From the NCBI RefSeq assembly GCF_006838285.1, contig NZ_CP038228.1, positions 1,736,001-1,800,000 of the forward strand: DNA of 64,000 nt, in the 5' to 3' direction. The notes beneath the pieces were generated by a model. It was not told the DNA's origin. It did no database searches and worked only from the letters and a program-made list of their open reading frames with translations. Shown here in pieces: positions 1-12,425 of the stretch; within the stretch, counting starts at the first letter, position 1; each line of letters begins with the position of its first letter. The position numbers and the translations under genes were made by a program. This DNA comes from Xanthomonas translucens pv. cerealis. GTDB taxonomy: Bacteria > Pseudomonadota > Gammaproteobacteria > Xanthomonadales > Xanthomonadaceae.

Positions 1-525
1 CAATGGCCGGACCAGTTGCCGATCCGCGCCCTGTAGCGCAGCGCCAAGCACACGCTGCTGGTCGCCAGCGGCCACGCGGGGTGTACGCCATTGCGGTCGG
101 CGCCGGCGGCGCGAACGGCACGCCGCAGCGCCTGCCCGGCTTGCCCGGCTTGCCCGGCAGCGTCAGCCTGAGCCAGCCGGTGCAGCAAGGCGGCTGTGGT
201 CGGCCGTCAAGCGCGAAGGCGTGATGCGCTAACCAACGGCGGTGGCCAGCCGGCATGCCTGCGCGATGCCGACGGCACACTGTGCTTCCCGCTGATCTCC
301 GGCTTCGCGCAGATCGATCCGCTCGCGCTCGGCCTGCGCCGCGCGCAGGCGCCGCCGGTGCGGATCCAGTCGCTCGACGTCGGCGGCCACAGCGTGCCGC
401 TGACCGCCGAGCTACACCTGCCGCCGCACAGCCACGACATCGAAGTGGGCTTCACCGCGATCAACCTGAGGCAGCCTGCACTTCGCGTTGCCGCCATGGA
501 ACGACAGCACATCGAACCGCCTTGA
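1..525 (+). pseudogene. Remnant of a Reg_prop/Y_Y_Y-type sensor protein
   Basis: The window opens in a decayed gene. From about 240 to 470 one frame reads like the end of the periplasmic beta-propeller and the start of the Y_Y_Y domain of large hybrid sensors: a 'DADGTLCFPLISGFAQIDP' blade followed by 'PPVRIQSLDVGG' and 'LPPHSHDIEVGFTAIN'. Upstream, a different frame has another propeller-like piece ('LPIRAL', stop, 'RSAKHTLLVASGHAG') interrupted by a TAG at about 34-36. No kinase or GGDEF part follows; homology stops at about 480 and acnB ends at 527 on the other strand. At least one stop and one frameshift make expression as a sensor impossible. The family assignment is by eye from the propeller and Y_Y_Y signatures. 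Confidence 0.55.
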
Positions 526-526
526 A

Positions 527-3118
527 TCAGGCGGAAACCGTATCGGCCACGTCCTGGTATTCCTGGATCCGATCGAAGTTCATGTAGCGGTAGATCTGCT
601 CGCCGCTGGTCTTGATCACGCCCACGTCGGCCATGTACTCGTCCTTGGTCGGGATGCGGCCCAGGCGCGAGCAGATCGCCGCCAGTTCCGCCGAGCCCAG
701 GTACACGTTGGTGTTACGGCCCAGGCGGTTGGGGAAGTTGCGGGTGGAGGTGGAGAACACCGTGGCGCCTTCGCGCGCCTGCGCCTGGTTGCCCATGCAC
801 AGCGAGCAGCCTGGCATTTCCATGCGCGCGCCGGCTGCGCCGAAGGTGCCGTAGTGGCCTTCCTTGGTCAGCTCGGAGGCGTCCATCTTGGTTGGCGGCG
901 CGACCCACAGCCGGGTCGGAATGTCGCGCTTGCCTTCCAGCAGCTTGGCCGCGGCGCGGAAGTGGCCGATGTTGGTCATGCACGACCCGATGAACACTTC
1001 GTCGATCGCCGCGCCGGCGACCTCGGACAGCGTCTTGACGTCGTCCGGATCGTTCGGGCAGGCCACGATCGGCTCGTGGATGTCGGCCAGGTCGATCTCG
1101 ATCACCGCGGCGTACTCGGCATCGGCGTCCGGCTCGAGCAGCTGCGGATCGGCCAGCCACTCTTCCATCTTCTTGATGCGCCGGCCCAGGGTGCGCGCAT
1201 CGGCGTAGCCCTCGGCGATCATCCAGCGCAGCAGGGTGATGTTGCTGGTCAGGTATTCGATGATCGGCGCCTTGTCCAGACGCACCGAGCAACCGGCGGC
1301 AGAGCGCTCGGCCGAGGCGTCGGACAGCTCGAACGCCTGCTCCACCTTCAGGTGCGGCAAGCCTTCGATTTCGAGAATGCGGCCGGAGAAGATGTTCTTC
1401 TTGCCCTGCTTGGCCACGGTCAGCAGACCGTCCTTGATCGCGTACAGCGGGATCGCGTTGACCAGGTCGCGCAGGGTCACGCCCGGCTGCATCTCGCCTT
1501 TGAAGCGCACCAGCACGCTCTCCGGCATGTCCAGCGGCATGACCCCGGTGGCGGCGGCGAACGCAACCAGGCCGGAGCCGGCCGGGAACGAGATGCCGAT
1601 CGGGAAGCGGGTGTGCGAGTCGCCGCCGGTGCCAACCGTGTCGGGCAGCAGCATGCGGTTGAGCCAGCTGTGGATCACGCCGTCGCCCGGACGCAGCGAC
1701 ACGCCGCCGCGGGTGGAAATGAACTCCGGCAGGCTGTGGTGGGTCTTGACGTCCACCGGCTTCGGATAGGCGGCGGTGTGGCAGAACGACTGCATCACCA
1801 GGTCGGCGGAGAAGCCTAGGCAGGCCAGGTCCTTCAGCTCGTCGCGGGTCATCGGCCCGGTGGTGTCCTGCGAGCCCACCGAGGTCATCTTCGGCTCGCA
1901 ATAGGTGCCCGGACGCATGCCTTCGCCTTCCGGCAAACCGCAGGCGCGGCCGACCATCTTCTGCGCCAGCGAGAAGCCCTTGCCGGTATCCGGCGGCACC
2001 ATCGGCAGGCGGAACAGGTCAGAGGCCGGCAGGCCGAGGAACTCGCGCGCCTTGGCGGTCAGGCCGCGGCCGACGATCAGCGGGATGCGGCCGCCGGCGC
2101 GCACTTCGTCGAACAGCACGTCCGACTTCATCGCGAACTCGGCGATCACCTGCCCGTTCTTCAGCGCTTTGCCGTCGTACGGGCGCAGCTCGACGACGTC
2201 GCCGTGCTCCATCTGCGACACGTCCAGCTCGATCGGCAGCGCACCGGCGTCTTCCATGGTGTTGTAGAAGATCGGCGCGATCTTCGAACCCAGGCACACG
2301 CCGCCGAAGCGCTTGTTGGGGATGAACGGAATATCTTCGCCGGTCCACCACAGCACCGAGTTGGTCGCCGACTTGCGCGAGGACCCGGTGCCGACCACGT
2401 CGCCGACATAGGCGACCAGGTGGCCCTTGGCCTTGAGATCGGCGATCGCCTGGATCGGGCCGCGCTTGCCGTCCTCTTCCGGCACGAACGCCGCACCGTC
2501 GCGCTTGTTCTTCAGCATCGCCAACGCGTGCAGCGGGATGTCAGGGCGCGTGGTCGCGTCAGGCGCCGGCGACAGGTCGTCGGTGTTGGTCTCGCCCGGC
2601 ACCTTGAACACGCTGACGGTAAGGCTCTGCGGCACTTCCGGCTTGCTGGTGAACCACTCCGCGTCGGCCCAGCTCTGCAGCACCGCCTTGGCGTGCGCAT
2701 TGCCGGCTTCGGCCTTTTCCTGCACGTCGTGGAACGCATCGAAGATCAGCAGCGTGTGCTTGAGTCCTTCGGCGGCGACCGCGCCGAGCTCGGCGTTGTC
2801 CAGCAGCTCGATCAGCGGATGGATGTTGTAGCCGCCGAGCATGGTGCCGAGCAGTTCGGTGGCGCGCGTGGGCGAGATCAGCGCGCACTGCTCGCTGCCG
2901 AAGGCGAGCGCGGCCAGGTAGGAGGCCTTGACCTTGGCCGCGTCGTCGACGCCGGCCGGCACGCGCTGGCTCAGCAGCTCGACCAGGAACGACTCTTCGC
3001 CAGCGGGCGGGTGCTTCAGCAGCTCGACGACCTCGGCGGTCTGCTGCGCGCTCAGCGGCAGCGGCGGGATACCGAGCGCGGCGCGCTCTGCGACGTGGTG
3101 GCGATAGGCTTCCAACAT
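527..3118 (-). CDS. acnB: Aconitate hydratase B (bifunctional aconitase / 2-methylisocitrate dehydratase)
   Basis: Cytoplasmic TCA-cycle enzyme interconverting citrate and isocitrate; AcnB enzymes also dehydrate 2-methylisocitrate. The 863-residue product matches the family (about 865). It begins [16 protein letters not shown], with the AcnB-specific HEAT-like N-terminal domain ahead of the swivel and catalytic domains, an order opposite to AcnA. Iron-sulfur ligands are visible in '[15 protein letters not shown]' and '[13 protein letters not shown]' in the C-terminal third. A GGAG ribosome site lies 7 bases before the ATG. It is transcribed away from the toxin-antitoxin pair and from acnA. 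In Xanthomonas acnB sits beside rpfA (acnA) at the edge of the rpf cluster, as here. No defects seen. Confidence 0.97.
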   Translation of the reverse strand: MLEAYRHHVAERAALGIPPLPLSAQQTAEVVELLKHPPAGEESFLVELLSQRVPAGVDDAAKVKASYLAALAFGSEQCALISPTRATELLGTMLGGYNIHPLIELLDNAELGAVAAEGLKHTLLIFDAFHDVQEKAEAGNAHAKAVLQSWADAEWFTSKPEVPQSLTVSVFKVPGETNTDDLSPAPDATTRPDIPLHALAMLKNKRDGAAFVPEEDGKRGPIQAIADLKAKGHLVAYVGDVVGTGSSRKSATNSVLWWTGEDIPFIPNKRFGGVCLGSKIAPIFYNTMEDAGALPIELDVSQMEHGDVVELRPYDGKALKNGQVIAEFAMKSDVLFDEVRAGGRIPLIVGRGLTAKAREFLGLPASDLFRLPMVPPDTGKGFSLAQKMVGRACGLPEGEGMRPGTYCEPKMTSVGSQDTTGPMTRDELKDLACLGFSADLVMQSFCHTAAYPKPVDVKTHHSLPEFISTRGGVSLRPGDGVIHSWLNRMLLPDTVGTGGDSHTRFPIGISFPAGSGLVAFAAATGVMPLDMPESVLVRFKGEMQPGVTLRDLVNAIPLYAIKDGLLTVAKQGKKNIFSGRILEIEGLPHLKVEQAFELSDASAERSAAGCSVRLDKAPIIEYLTSNITLLRWMIAEGYADARTLGRRIKKMEEWLADPQLLEPDADAEYAAVIEIDLADIHEPIVACPNDPDDVKTLSEVAGAAIDEVFIGSCMTNIGHFRAAAKLLEGKRDIPTRLWVAPPTKMDASELTKEGHYGTFGAAGARMEMPGCSLCMGNQAQAREGATVFSTSTRNFPNRLGRNTNVYLGSAELAAICSRLGRIPTKDEYMADVGVIKTSGEQIYRYMNFDRIQEYQDVADTVSA

Positions 3119-3176
3119 GCGGGTTCTCCGGAAATTTCGGTAGGGGTGAGCGGTAAGCGGGAAACGAATGGCGGCG

Positions 3177-3584
3177 TCAGGCGGACGGCTTGGGCCTGAT
3201 GATCTTCAGGCCCTTGAAGTAGTCGCGGAAAAATCCGTCATCGTGGGTGATCAGGCCATCGCATTGCAGCAGCGCGTGGGCGCCGATCAGGAAATCGGCC
3301 ACCACCCGCTCGCGCTGGCCGCCGCGAGCACGGAAACGACGCTGCATCTCGCCGGCGCGCAACGCCGACTTGGCCTCCAGCGCATTGAAGCGGATGCTCA
3401 TGTCCTCCAGCACCGACAGCGCCTCGGCACCGTCGCGCAGCGCGCTGCACACCTCGGCCAGCACGATGTCGCACACCACCACCGGGCCGGTGCTCAGGCA
3501 CTGGCGCAGGCAGGCTTCGGTGGCGTCGGCCTGCGGACCGTCGGCCAGCAGGTCCACCAGCACCGACGAGTCGATCGCGATCAT
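3177..3584 (-). CDS. PIN-domain ribonuclease toxin (VapC type)
   Basis: Toxin of a type II toxin-antitoxin pair; PIN toxins are Mg-dependent RNases that typically cleave tRNA or rRNA. The 135-residue product starts [13 protein letters not shown] and carries the expected acidic constellation: D5, E44 (in 'IVLAEV'), D97 (in '[10 protein letters not shown]') and D115/D116 (in 'THDDGFF'). The ATG overlaps the antitoxin stop codon (ATGA), a common sign of translational coupling, and fixes the start; the longer reading frame upstream only runs through the antitoxin gene in another frame. It lies between acnB and acnA. The exact VapC subgroup and RNA target cannot be read from the sequence. Confidence 0.9.
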   Translation of the reverse strand: MIAIDSSVLVDLLADGPQADATEACLRQCLSTGPVVVCDIVLAEVCSALRDGAEALSVLEDMSIRFNALEAKSALRAGEMQRRFRARGGQRERVVADFLIGAHALLQCDGLITHDDGFFRDYFKGLKIIRPKPSA

Positions 3585-3838
3585 GGCTTGGCGGCGGGTT
3601 CGAACGGATCGCCCGGCGCGCGGCCGCGGATCGCGCGCATCGCCTCGTCGGTGCTGGCGAAGCCGTCGAGCTTGAAGCGGCCGCGGGCGCGCGAGATCGC
3701 ATCGTCCACGCTCTTGCGCAGGATGATGCGGCCGCCGTCCAGCTCCACCTTCAGGATGGTGCCCTTGCTCAGGCCCAGCGCGTCGCGCACGGCCTTGGGC
3801 AAGGTGATCTGACCGCGCTCGGCGACGGTGGCTTCCAT
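3581..3838 (-). CDS. AbrB/SpoVT-family antitoxin
   Basis: Antitoxin partner of the downstream PIN toxin. Its 85 residues begin MEATVAERGQITLPKAVRDA, the swapped-hairpin AbrB DNA-binding fold (residues 1 to about 45) used for autorepression. The C-terminal half ('FKLDGFASTDEAMRAIRGRA') is the likely toxin-binding tail. I chose the ATG at 3838 because GGAG lies 7 bases upstream and the AbrB motif begins at once; a GTG eight codons earlier is possible but has no better ribosome site. The stop overlaps the toxin start. An inverted repeat over the -10 box upstream is a candidate autoregulatory operator. Confidence 0.88.
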   Translation of the reverse strand: MEATVAERGQITLPKAVRDALGLSKGTILKVELDGGRIILRKSVDDAISRARGRFKLDGFASTDEAMRAIRGRAPGDPFEPAAKP

Positions 3839-3854
3839 GGGCAGGCTCCATAAG

Positions 3855-3893
3855 GTATGCACAAATTTTACATACTTCAGGCGTCATACTCAA
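3855..3893 (-). promoter_or_regulatory. Promoter and candidate operator of the toxin-antitoxin pair
   Basis: On the minus strand TTGAGT (3888-3893) and TAAAAT (3865-3870) are separated by exactly 17 bases, a good sigma-70 match just upstream of the antitoxin gene. GTATG (3855-3859) and CATAC (3871-3875) form an inverted repeat with 11 bases between arms, flanking the -10 box. Binding of the AbrB-like antitoxin here is inferred from how such operons usually work. Confidence 0.55.
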
Positions 3894-3986
3894 GCTCGCA
3901 TACAGCGCCGGTCACACCCTGCGTACACACTGAATCGGTCAGACTGAGCGTCGTCCCTACAGCCGCGACGCCATAGGAGTTCCGTG

Positions 3987-6755
<2,769 letters not shown>

Positions 6756-6909
6756 GGTCGCGACGGCGCGTGTCCTGCGCGCGCCGTCGCGCTCGCGCAG
6801 GCACGCATCGCCGTTCGTGCACGCCGCTGGCGCATCGGCATCGCGTTTCCAAGTCCGGGTCTTTGCTGCCACACCGATAGATTGAAGGCACCGCGTTTTC
6901 AGAACGGAG

Positions 6910-7356
6910 CCCTTGCCTTTCGACGCTGGCGCGATTGGCTGCGCTCCACTGCCCATGCCGCAACCGCCAGCGGCCACGCGCACGCGCCAGCCGGTGACCA
7001 CGGCCTAGCGCTGCATCCGCTCCCGCACAAGACCGTCATCGCCGCCACTGACCCGCGCGTCGAAACGCAGCGTGGCGTCGCCCGCAGTTGTATCGACAGT
7101 GGCCCGTTGCTCATGCCGATCCGGCCATTGACCAGGAATTGCGCGCGCAACAGGTTGTGCAGCGCAGCACGACCCCCGACTCGCCCGCAAAATCGTCTGC
7201 CAGCACCGCCATCGCATCGCGCAGGCGATGTTCCTCCAGCGCCTGCTGCATGACGGCGATGTCCTAGCGCAGCCGCTGTTCCGCCTAATCGCGCTGGCAG
7301 CCGGGCAAGACCAGCAGCAACGCGCATCCCCATACCCACGCCCATGCCTGTCGCAT
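6910..7356 (-). pseudogene. Decayed lipoprotein gene with NTF2-like domain
   Basis: On the minus strand, ATG at 7356 begins a lipoprotein signal peptide (MRQAWAWVWGCALLLVLPGC), then runs into TAG after 'QRD'. The same frame continues 'AEQRLR', another TAG, 'DIAVMQQALEEHRLRDAMAVLADDF'. After that the homology shifts frame: 'LLRAQFLVNGRIG', then 'ATVDTTAGDATLRFDARVSGGDDGLVRERMQR', stop, and 'VVTGWRV'. Together these resemble a small periplasmic NTF2/SnoaL-like lipoprotein: an N-terminal helix, a 'LLADDF' turn and beta strands ending in a 'TGWR...W' strand. With at least three stops and a frameshift it cannot be expressed. The family assignment is tentative; the decayed state is clear. The far end of homology is approximate. 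Confidence 0.6.
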
Positions 7357-7463
7357 CGGACTTGTTCTAGGTTTCGCCTTTTCCATGCGTAACGGTATGC
7401 TGCCACTCGCCACGCCGCAGCGTTGCGTCGGCGTGCGGCAGCATTCCACACCAGGGGGAGTAC

Positions 7464-9143
7464 ATGAGTCAGGAACGTCCGTGGCTGCAGAGTTATCCGG
7501 CCAGCATTCCCGCCGAGATCGATGTCGATGAATACCGATCCGTCGCCGCCGTCTTCGAAACCTCCGTCGCCAAGTTCGGCGACCGTCCGGCCTACTGCAA
7601 CTTCGGCAAGACCCTGACCTACCGCGAGGCCGGCGAACTGGCCAGGCATTTCGCCGCCTACCTGCTGGGCGAACTGCAACTCAAGAAGGGCGACCGCGTT
7701 GCGCTGATGATGCCCAACTGCCTGCAGTACCCGATCGCCACCTTTGGCGTGCTGCTGGCCGGCATGACCGTGGTCAACGTCAACCCGCTGTACACGCCGC
7801 GCGAACTGCGCCACCAGCTGGTCGACTCCGGCGCCAGCGCGATCGTGGTGATCGACAACTTCGGCAAGACCGTGCAGGACGTGCTGGCCGACACGCAGCT
7901 CAAGCAGGTCATCACCACCGGCCTGGGCGACATGCTCGGCTTCCCGAAGGGCCCGTTGGTCAACTTCGTGCTGAAGTACATCAAGAAGCTGGTTCCCGAT
8001 TACGCCATCCCCAACGCGGTGCGCTTCCGCGACACGCTGACGCTGGGCCGGCGGCATACGCTGCCGCAACTGGACATCGAGCCGGACGACATCGCCTTTC
8101 TGCAATACACCGGCGGCACCACCGGGGTGGCCAAGGGCGCGATGCTGACTCACCGCAATCTGGTCGCCAACATGCTGCAGGCCGGCGCCTGGATCGCGGC
8201 GACCGGCAAACTGGAGGAAGGCAAGGAAGTCATCATCACCGCGCTGCCGCTCTACCACATCTTCGCGCTGACCGCGAACGGCCTGGTGTTCATGAAGCTC
8301 GGCGGCCTCAACCACCTGATCAGCAATCCGCGCGACATGCCCGGTTTCGTCAAGGAGTTGCAGAAGACCCGCTTCACCGCCTTCACCGGGGTCAACACCC
8401 TGTTCAACGGCCTGCTCAATACGCCCGGCTTCGACAAGGTGGATTTCTCGACGCTGAAGTTCACCCTGGGCGGCGGCATGGCAGTGCAGCGCGCCGTGGC
8501 CGAGCGCTGGAAGCAGGTGACCGGGGTGACCCTGGTCGAGGCCTACGGCCTGACCGAGACCTCGCCCGCCGCCTGCATCAACCCGCTGACGCTGCAGGAC
8601 TACAACGGCGCCATCGGCCTACCCATCCCGTCCACCGACGCCTGCGTCAAGGACGACCAGGGCCAGATCCTGGCGACCGGCGAGGTGGGCGAACTGTGCA
8701 TCCAGGGTCCGCAGGTGATGAAGGGCTACTGGCGCCGCCCCGAGGAAACCGCCGGCGCCATCGATGCCGACGGCTGGCTGCACACCGGCGATATGGCGCG
8801 GATGGATCCGCAGGGCTTCTTCTACATCGTCGACCGCAAGAAGGACATGATCCTGGTCTCCGGCTTCAACGTGTACCCGAACGAGGTCGAGGACGTGATC
8901 GCGATGATGCCCGGCGTGCTGGAAGTGGCCGCGGTCGGGGTGCCGGACGAGAAATCCGGCGAAGTGGTCAAGGTGGTCATCGTCAAGAAGGACCCCAACC
9001 TCACCGCCGAGGACGTCAAGGCGCATGCCCGCGCCAACCTGACCGGCTACAAGCACCCACGCATCGTCGAGTTCCGCAAGGAACTGCCCAAGACCAACGT
9101 CGGCAAGATCCTGCGGCGGGAATTGCGCGACAACCAGGCGTAG
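7464..9143 (+). CDS. rpfB: Long-chain fatty acyl-CoA ligase RpfB
   Basis: ATP- and CoA-dependent activation of fatty acids. In Xanthomonas RpfB recycles free fatty acids and turns over DSF signals, so it lies next to the synthase gene rpfF. The 559-residue protein is a standard adenylate-forming (ANL) enzyme: P-loop '[15 protein letters not shown]' near residue 215, A5 motif '[11 protein letters not shown]', A7 '[12 protein letters not shown]', hinge and A8 '[21 protein letters not shown]', and the catalytic lysine in '[12 protein letters not shown]' at the C-terminus. AGGGGGAG lies just before the ATG. It is followed by 176 bases with a hairpin and a candidate rpfF promoter, so rpfF may be expressed separately as well as by read-through. 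Confidence 0.95.
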   Translation: MSQERPWLQSYPASIPAEIDVDEYRSVAAVFETSVAKFGDRPAYCNFGKTLTYREAGELARHFAAYLLGELQLKKGDRVALMMPNCLQYPIATFGVLLAGMTVVNVNPLYTPRELRHQLVDSGASAIVVIDNFGKTVQDVLADTQLKQVITTGLGDMLGFPKGPLVNFVLKYIKKLVPDYAIPNAVRFRDTLTLGRRHTLPQLDIEPDDIAFLQYTGGTTGVAKGAMLTHRNLVANMLQAGAWIAATGKLEEGKEVIITALPLYHIFALTANGLVFMKLGGLNHLISNPRDMPGFVKELQKTRFTAFTGVNTLFNGLLNTPGFDKVDFSTLKFTLGGGMAVQRAVAERWKQVTGVTLVEAYGLTETSPAACINPLTLQDYNGAIGLPIPSTDACVKDDQGQILATGEVGELCIQGPQVMKGYWRRPEETAGAIDADGWLHTGDMARMDPQGFFYIVDRKKDMILVSGFNVYPNEVEDVIAMMPGVLEVAAVGVPDEKSGEVVKVVIVKKDPNLTAEDVKAHARANLTGYKHPRIVEFRKELPKTNVGKILRRELRDNQA

Positions 9144-9158
9144 CGATCCCCGAATTAG

Positions 9159-9179
9159 GCCGGCGTTCGCTGCGCCGGC
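9159..9179 (+). terminator. GC-rich hairpin after rpfB
   Basis: GCCGGCG (9159-9165) and CGCCGGC (9173-9179) form a perfect 7-bp stem with a 7-base loop, starting 16 bases after the rpfB stop. There is no T-run after it, so it is at best a weak or Rho-assisted terminator or an mRNA-stabilising hairpin between rpfB and rpfF. Confidence 0.35.
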
Positions 9180-9218
9180 TGGCTGCGTGGCGTAGGTCTA
9201 TCTAGCGCATGCGCGTCA

Positions 9219-9249
9219 TTGATTCATGTTACTGAGCCAGGTGTAGCAT
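9219..9249 (+). promoter_or_regulatory. Candidate rpfF promoter
   Basis: TTGATT (9219-9224) and TAGCAT (9244-9249) upstream of rpfF could be -35 and -10 boxes, but the 19-base spacer is longer than ideal. A separate rpfF promoter in the rpfB-rpfF gap would fit known regulation in Xanthomonas. The assignment is weak. Confidence 0.3.
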
Positions 9250-9319
9250 CGATCGGGTGGAGCCCGCATTCGCCCACTGCGCCACACTTCTTCGTGGGCG
9301 TCTCCCAAGAGCCCTAGCC

Positions 9320-10189
9320 ATGAGCATGATCGACACGCTGCCCCGTACCCGCCCCTACTCCACCCTTCGCGTCGACTCCGCGCCCACTGGAGGCGAGCAT
9401 TGGATCTACATGCATGCCAACCAAGGCTGCGAAACCGCGCGTCCTTGCTTTTCATCGCAGTTGGTCCACGAGATCGTGCATTGCCAAAAGGAACTGAAGC
9501 AGCGCCTGGACCGAGAGAACAAACTTTTGCCCCACGTAATCCTGGCTTCTGACGCCAGTGTCTTCAATCTGGGTGGGGACCTTGGCTTGTTCAGCCAGTT
9601 AATCCTTAGCGGCGACCGCCATGCCATGCTCCACTACGCTCGAGAATGCGTGCTCGGAGTACATGCATTTCACATAGGGTTGGATGCAGGGGCTCACAGC
9701 ATTGCTCTGGTACAAGGAAATGCTATGGGCGGCGGTTTCGAGGCCGCGCTCAGCTGCCATACCATCGTAGCAGAGAAAGGGGTGCTAATGGGTCTGCCCG
9801 AAGTCCTGTTCGATCTCTTCCCGGGAATGGGAGCCTATTCGTTTCTATGCCAGCGGATTAGCGCACATTTGGCAGAAAAAATTATGCTGGAGGGCAATCT
9901 GTACACTGCCGAACAGTTGCTACAAATGGGTTTAGTAGATGTTGTGGTTCCACCTGGCGAGGGCGTGGCGGCAGTGCAACAGATTATTCGTGATCACCAA
10001 CGTATTCCACACGCCCGAGCAGCGATGCATAAGGTCCGTCGCCTAGCAAGTGCTGTTTCACTTGAAGAATTAATGAAGATTACGGAAGTCTGGGTCGACA
10101 CAGCCATGCAGCTGGGTGACAGATCATTGCGCACCATGAACCGTTTGGTTAGAGCACAAACCCGCCGTTCCCAAGGCGTCGCGGCTTGA
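9320..10189 (+). CDS. rpfF: DSF (cis-2-unsaturated fatty acid) synthase RpfF
   Basis: Crotonase-fold enzyme that makes the DSF quorum-sensing signal by dehydrating and releasing 3-hydroxyacyl-ACP. From ATG 9320 the product is 289 residues, the usual length, and the catalytic glutamates fall at E141 ('GGGFEAALS') and E161 ('GLPEVLFD'). This supports that start rather than the in-frame extension upstream; a second ATG lies 6 bases later. AAGAG lies 8 bases before the chosen start. Residues 1-75 look much less conserved than the core. GC content is near 50% in the stretches I counted, far below the neighbouring genes (see findings). The gene converges with rpfC, leaving only 53 bases between stop codons. 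Confidence 0.95.
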   Translation: MSMIDTLPRTRPYSTLRVDSAPTGGEHWIYMHANQGCETARPCFSSQLVHEIVHCQKELKQRLDRENKLLPHVILASDASVFNLGGDLGLFSQLILSGDRHAMLHYARECVLGVHAFHIGLDAGAHSIALVQGNAMGGGFEAALSCHTIVAEKGVLMGLPEVLFDLFPGMGAYSFLCQRISAHLAEKIMLEGNLYTAEQLLQMGLVDVVVPPGEGVAAVQQIIRDHQRIPHARAAMHKVRRLASAVSLEELMKITEVWVDTAMQLGDRSLRTMNRLVRAQTRRSQGVAA

Positions 10190-10242
10190 AGACAACTCAT
10201 CCGACTCGGTACACGGGGACGGGCCCGGTCAAGTGCTGGGCT

Positions 10243-12423
10243 TTACCAACCGATCTCTCCACTGCCGCCCTGCGTGGCACCGCTCCTAGCTCGCATATCA
10301 AGTGCTTCCCGCCCCTCGGTAAGGCTGGCATTGAGACTGACGAGACGCTGTTTCCATTCACTCCGCATCTGCCATTCAACCATGTGCATCAATTCACCGC
10401 CCAGACTGGCCAACCGCACCAATCCAAGGTTGCTCGCGACGCCCTTGATCGCATGTGCATGCTCGCGCAGCCGCTCCCAATGCTCGGCCTCCCCTGCCAG
10501 CTGCATGCCGCCGAGGCAGCCCTCGGCATCGTTGAGGCATTGCGAGATGAACTCTCGCTCGAAGCCTTCGCCCATGCCGAGCCTGGCCAGTTCGTCGAGG
10601 ACGGACGGATCCAGCACGCCTTCGATCGATGCGGCGAGCGGGCGCGCCGATGTCTCATTGGCACCACGCAGCTTGCCATCGGTGGCAATATCGGTCAGCG
10701 TGTCCAATAGTCGGTTCGCCACCAGCGGCTTGGCCAGGAAGGTGTGCGCGCCGGCCTGCTCGCAGCGCTGGATCGATTCGGGGGTGACATCGGCACTGAG
10801 CACCACCACCGGCGTGCGTGGCCCACCGGCCTGCATCACCCGCAGCTGCTTGAGCATGTCCAGCCCGCTCATGCCCGGCATATGCAGATCGACGATCACC
10901 GCGTCGAATTCGCTTTCGGCCAGCGCGTCGAGCACCGCCTCGGCGCCATCGACGCAGATCGCCCGATGCCCCGCCTTCTGCAATATGCGCTGCAACACCA
11001 TGCGGTTGGCGGCATGGTCGTCGGCGACCAGAATGCGCATCCCGCGCACGCGCGCGCGATGGCGCAGGAACGGATCGGAGAAGGCAATGACGTTGCCGCT
11101 GGGATCGAACTCCTCGGCTAGCGCCGTTGCGCCAGCTGTCGCTGCCGCTACCGTGGTCTGCGCAGCGCTGGCCACGAACGGCAGTTCGAACCAGAAGTGG
11201 CTGCCGCGCGGCGGATGTTCCTGGTAGCCGATGCTGCCGTCCATGGCCTCGACCAAGCCCTTGGCGATCGTGGTGCCCAGGCCAGTACCTTCGTAGCGAC
11301 GCGACAAACCGACATCGGCCTGTTCGAAGGCTTCGAACAGCCGCGGGCGCATCTCCGGCGGCACGCCGATGCCGGTATCGATGATGTCGAAACTCAACCG
11401 CTTCGGCTGACCCTGCTCGCTCTTCTGTATCCGCACGCGGATGTCGACCCGGCCCATCTCGGTGAACTTGATCGCATTGCCCGCCAGATTGAGCAGGACC
11501 TGGCCCAGGTGCCCAGGGTCGCCTGATAGGTTGTCCGGCACGTCGGCGGCCACGTCGACCTGATAGTTCAGGTTCTTGGCGCGCGCCTGAGGTTGCAAGA
11601 TCAGGCTGATGCCTTGCAGCGTCTCGCGTAGCGAAAAGTCACGCTTATCCAAGCGCAGCTTGCCCGATTCGATCACCGAGATATCCAGCACTTCCTCGAC
11701 CAGCGACAACAGAGTGCGAGCCGAAGCTTGAATAGTGTTGACGCATTCACGCTGTTCCGCGTCGAGCCGGGTCGTGGCCAGCACCTCCGTCATGCCGGAC
11801 AAACCATTGAGCGGTGTGCGGAACTCATGGCTCATATTGGCAAGAAAGCGACTCTTGGCATCATTGGCTCGGCGTGCCTCTTCGCTTGCCTTGGTCAATG
11901 CCTTCAGCAGGGAATCAAAGTACAGCGGGACTGCGCACAAACCGATCCACAATCCCCAGGCAAGATACGCATTCCCACGCCAAAAAGGCGAGATGATCAA
12001 AGCGCACAAAAACGAGACAGAAGCCATTGCAGTGGCCAGACGCAGATAACTACTGCCGTAACGCAGCCCATTGCCGATGGTTACCCACAAGTAAACCGCA
12101 TATAGCGGCGATGCAGGCTCCCCCTCGATGCACATGATTACACCTATGCATGCATAGTCGGTCAACATGCCAATCCAGCGCCGCACATGAGAAATCCCAG
12201 GACGAAGCAAGATAGCTGCGAACAAACATATTGCGACGAACAGTTCAAACAGCAGAATCAGCCAGGTTGCTGGCAATGTATTGACTTGTCCCGCATGGAA
12301 ATAGCGCCACCCCATATAGATCGAAAATAGGGCAGTGATCACGATCCGAATCAAATTCTGAGCATGCTCACTGTCGGGGCGACCGGCTAGGCGCTCGATC
12401 AATGGAGGAGACCACTTAGCCAT
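10243..12423 (-). CDS. rpfC: DSF sensor hybrid histidine kinase RpfC
   Basis: Inner-membrane sensor for DSF; it phosphorylates RpfG and, in Xanthomonas, also restrains RpfF by direct binding. The 726-residue protein has an N-terminal input domain with about five hydrophobic segments (residues 25-170) and a HisKA with phospho-accepting H199 in '[12 protein letters not shown]'. It then has an HATPase ('NLAGNAIKF', '[10 protein letters not shown]', '[11 protein letters not shown]'), a receiver with the Asp in '[12 protein letters not shown]' near 512, and a C-terminal HPt with '[13 protein letters not shown]'. It starts 2 bases after the rpfG stop, so the two are co-transcribed with no rpfH between them. 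The 5' part encoding the membrane sensor is richer in AT than the kinase part. Confidence 0.95.
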   Translation of the reverse strand: MAKWSPPLIERLAGRPDSEHAQNLIRIVITALFSIYMGWRYFHAGQVNTLPATWLILLFELFVAICLFAAILLRPGISHVRRWIGMLTDYACIGVIMCIEGEPASPLYAVYLWVTIGNGLRYGSSYLRLATAMASVSFLCALIISPFWRGNAYLAWGLWIGLCAVPLYFDSLLKALTKASEEARRANDAKSRFLANMSHEFRTPLNGLSGMTEVLATTRLDAEQRECVNTIQASARTLLSLVEEVLDISVIESGKLRLDKRDFSLRETLQGISLILQPQARAKNLNYQVDVAADVPDNLSGDPGHLGQVLLNLAGNAIKFTEMGRVDIRVRIQKSEQGQPKRLSFDIIDTGIGVPPEMRPRLFEAFEQADVGLSRRYEGTGLGTTIAKGLVEAMDGSIGYQEHPPRGSHFWFELPFVASAAQTTVAAATAGATALAEEFDPSGNVIAFSDPFLRHRARVRGMRILVADDHAANRMVLQRILQKAGHRAICVDGAEAVLDALAESEFDAVIVDLHMPGMSGLDMLKQLRVMQAGGPRTPVVVLSADVTPESIQRCEQAGAHTFLAKPLVANRLLDTLTDIATDGKLRGANETSARPLAASIEGVLDPSVLDELARLGMGEGFEREFISQCLNDAEGCLGGMQLAGEAEHWERLREHAHAIKGVASNLGLVRLASLGGELMHMVEWQMRSEWKQRLVSLNASLTEGREALDMRARSGATQGGSGEIGW

Positions 12424-12425
12424 GG

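Noticed and set aside
527..1901. Long open frames on + and in other frames across acnB, acnA, carB, lysS, prfB and recJ (hundreds of codons).
   Set aside because: They are Arg/Ala/His-rich or repetitive shadows of real genes, a known effect of high GC, without family motifs or ribosome sites.
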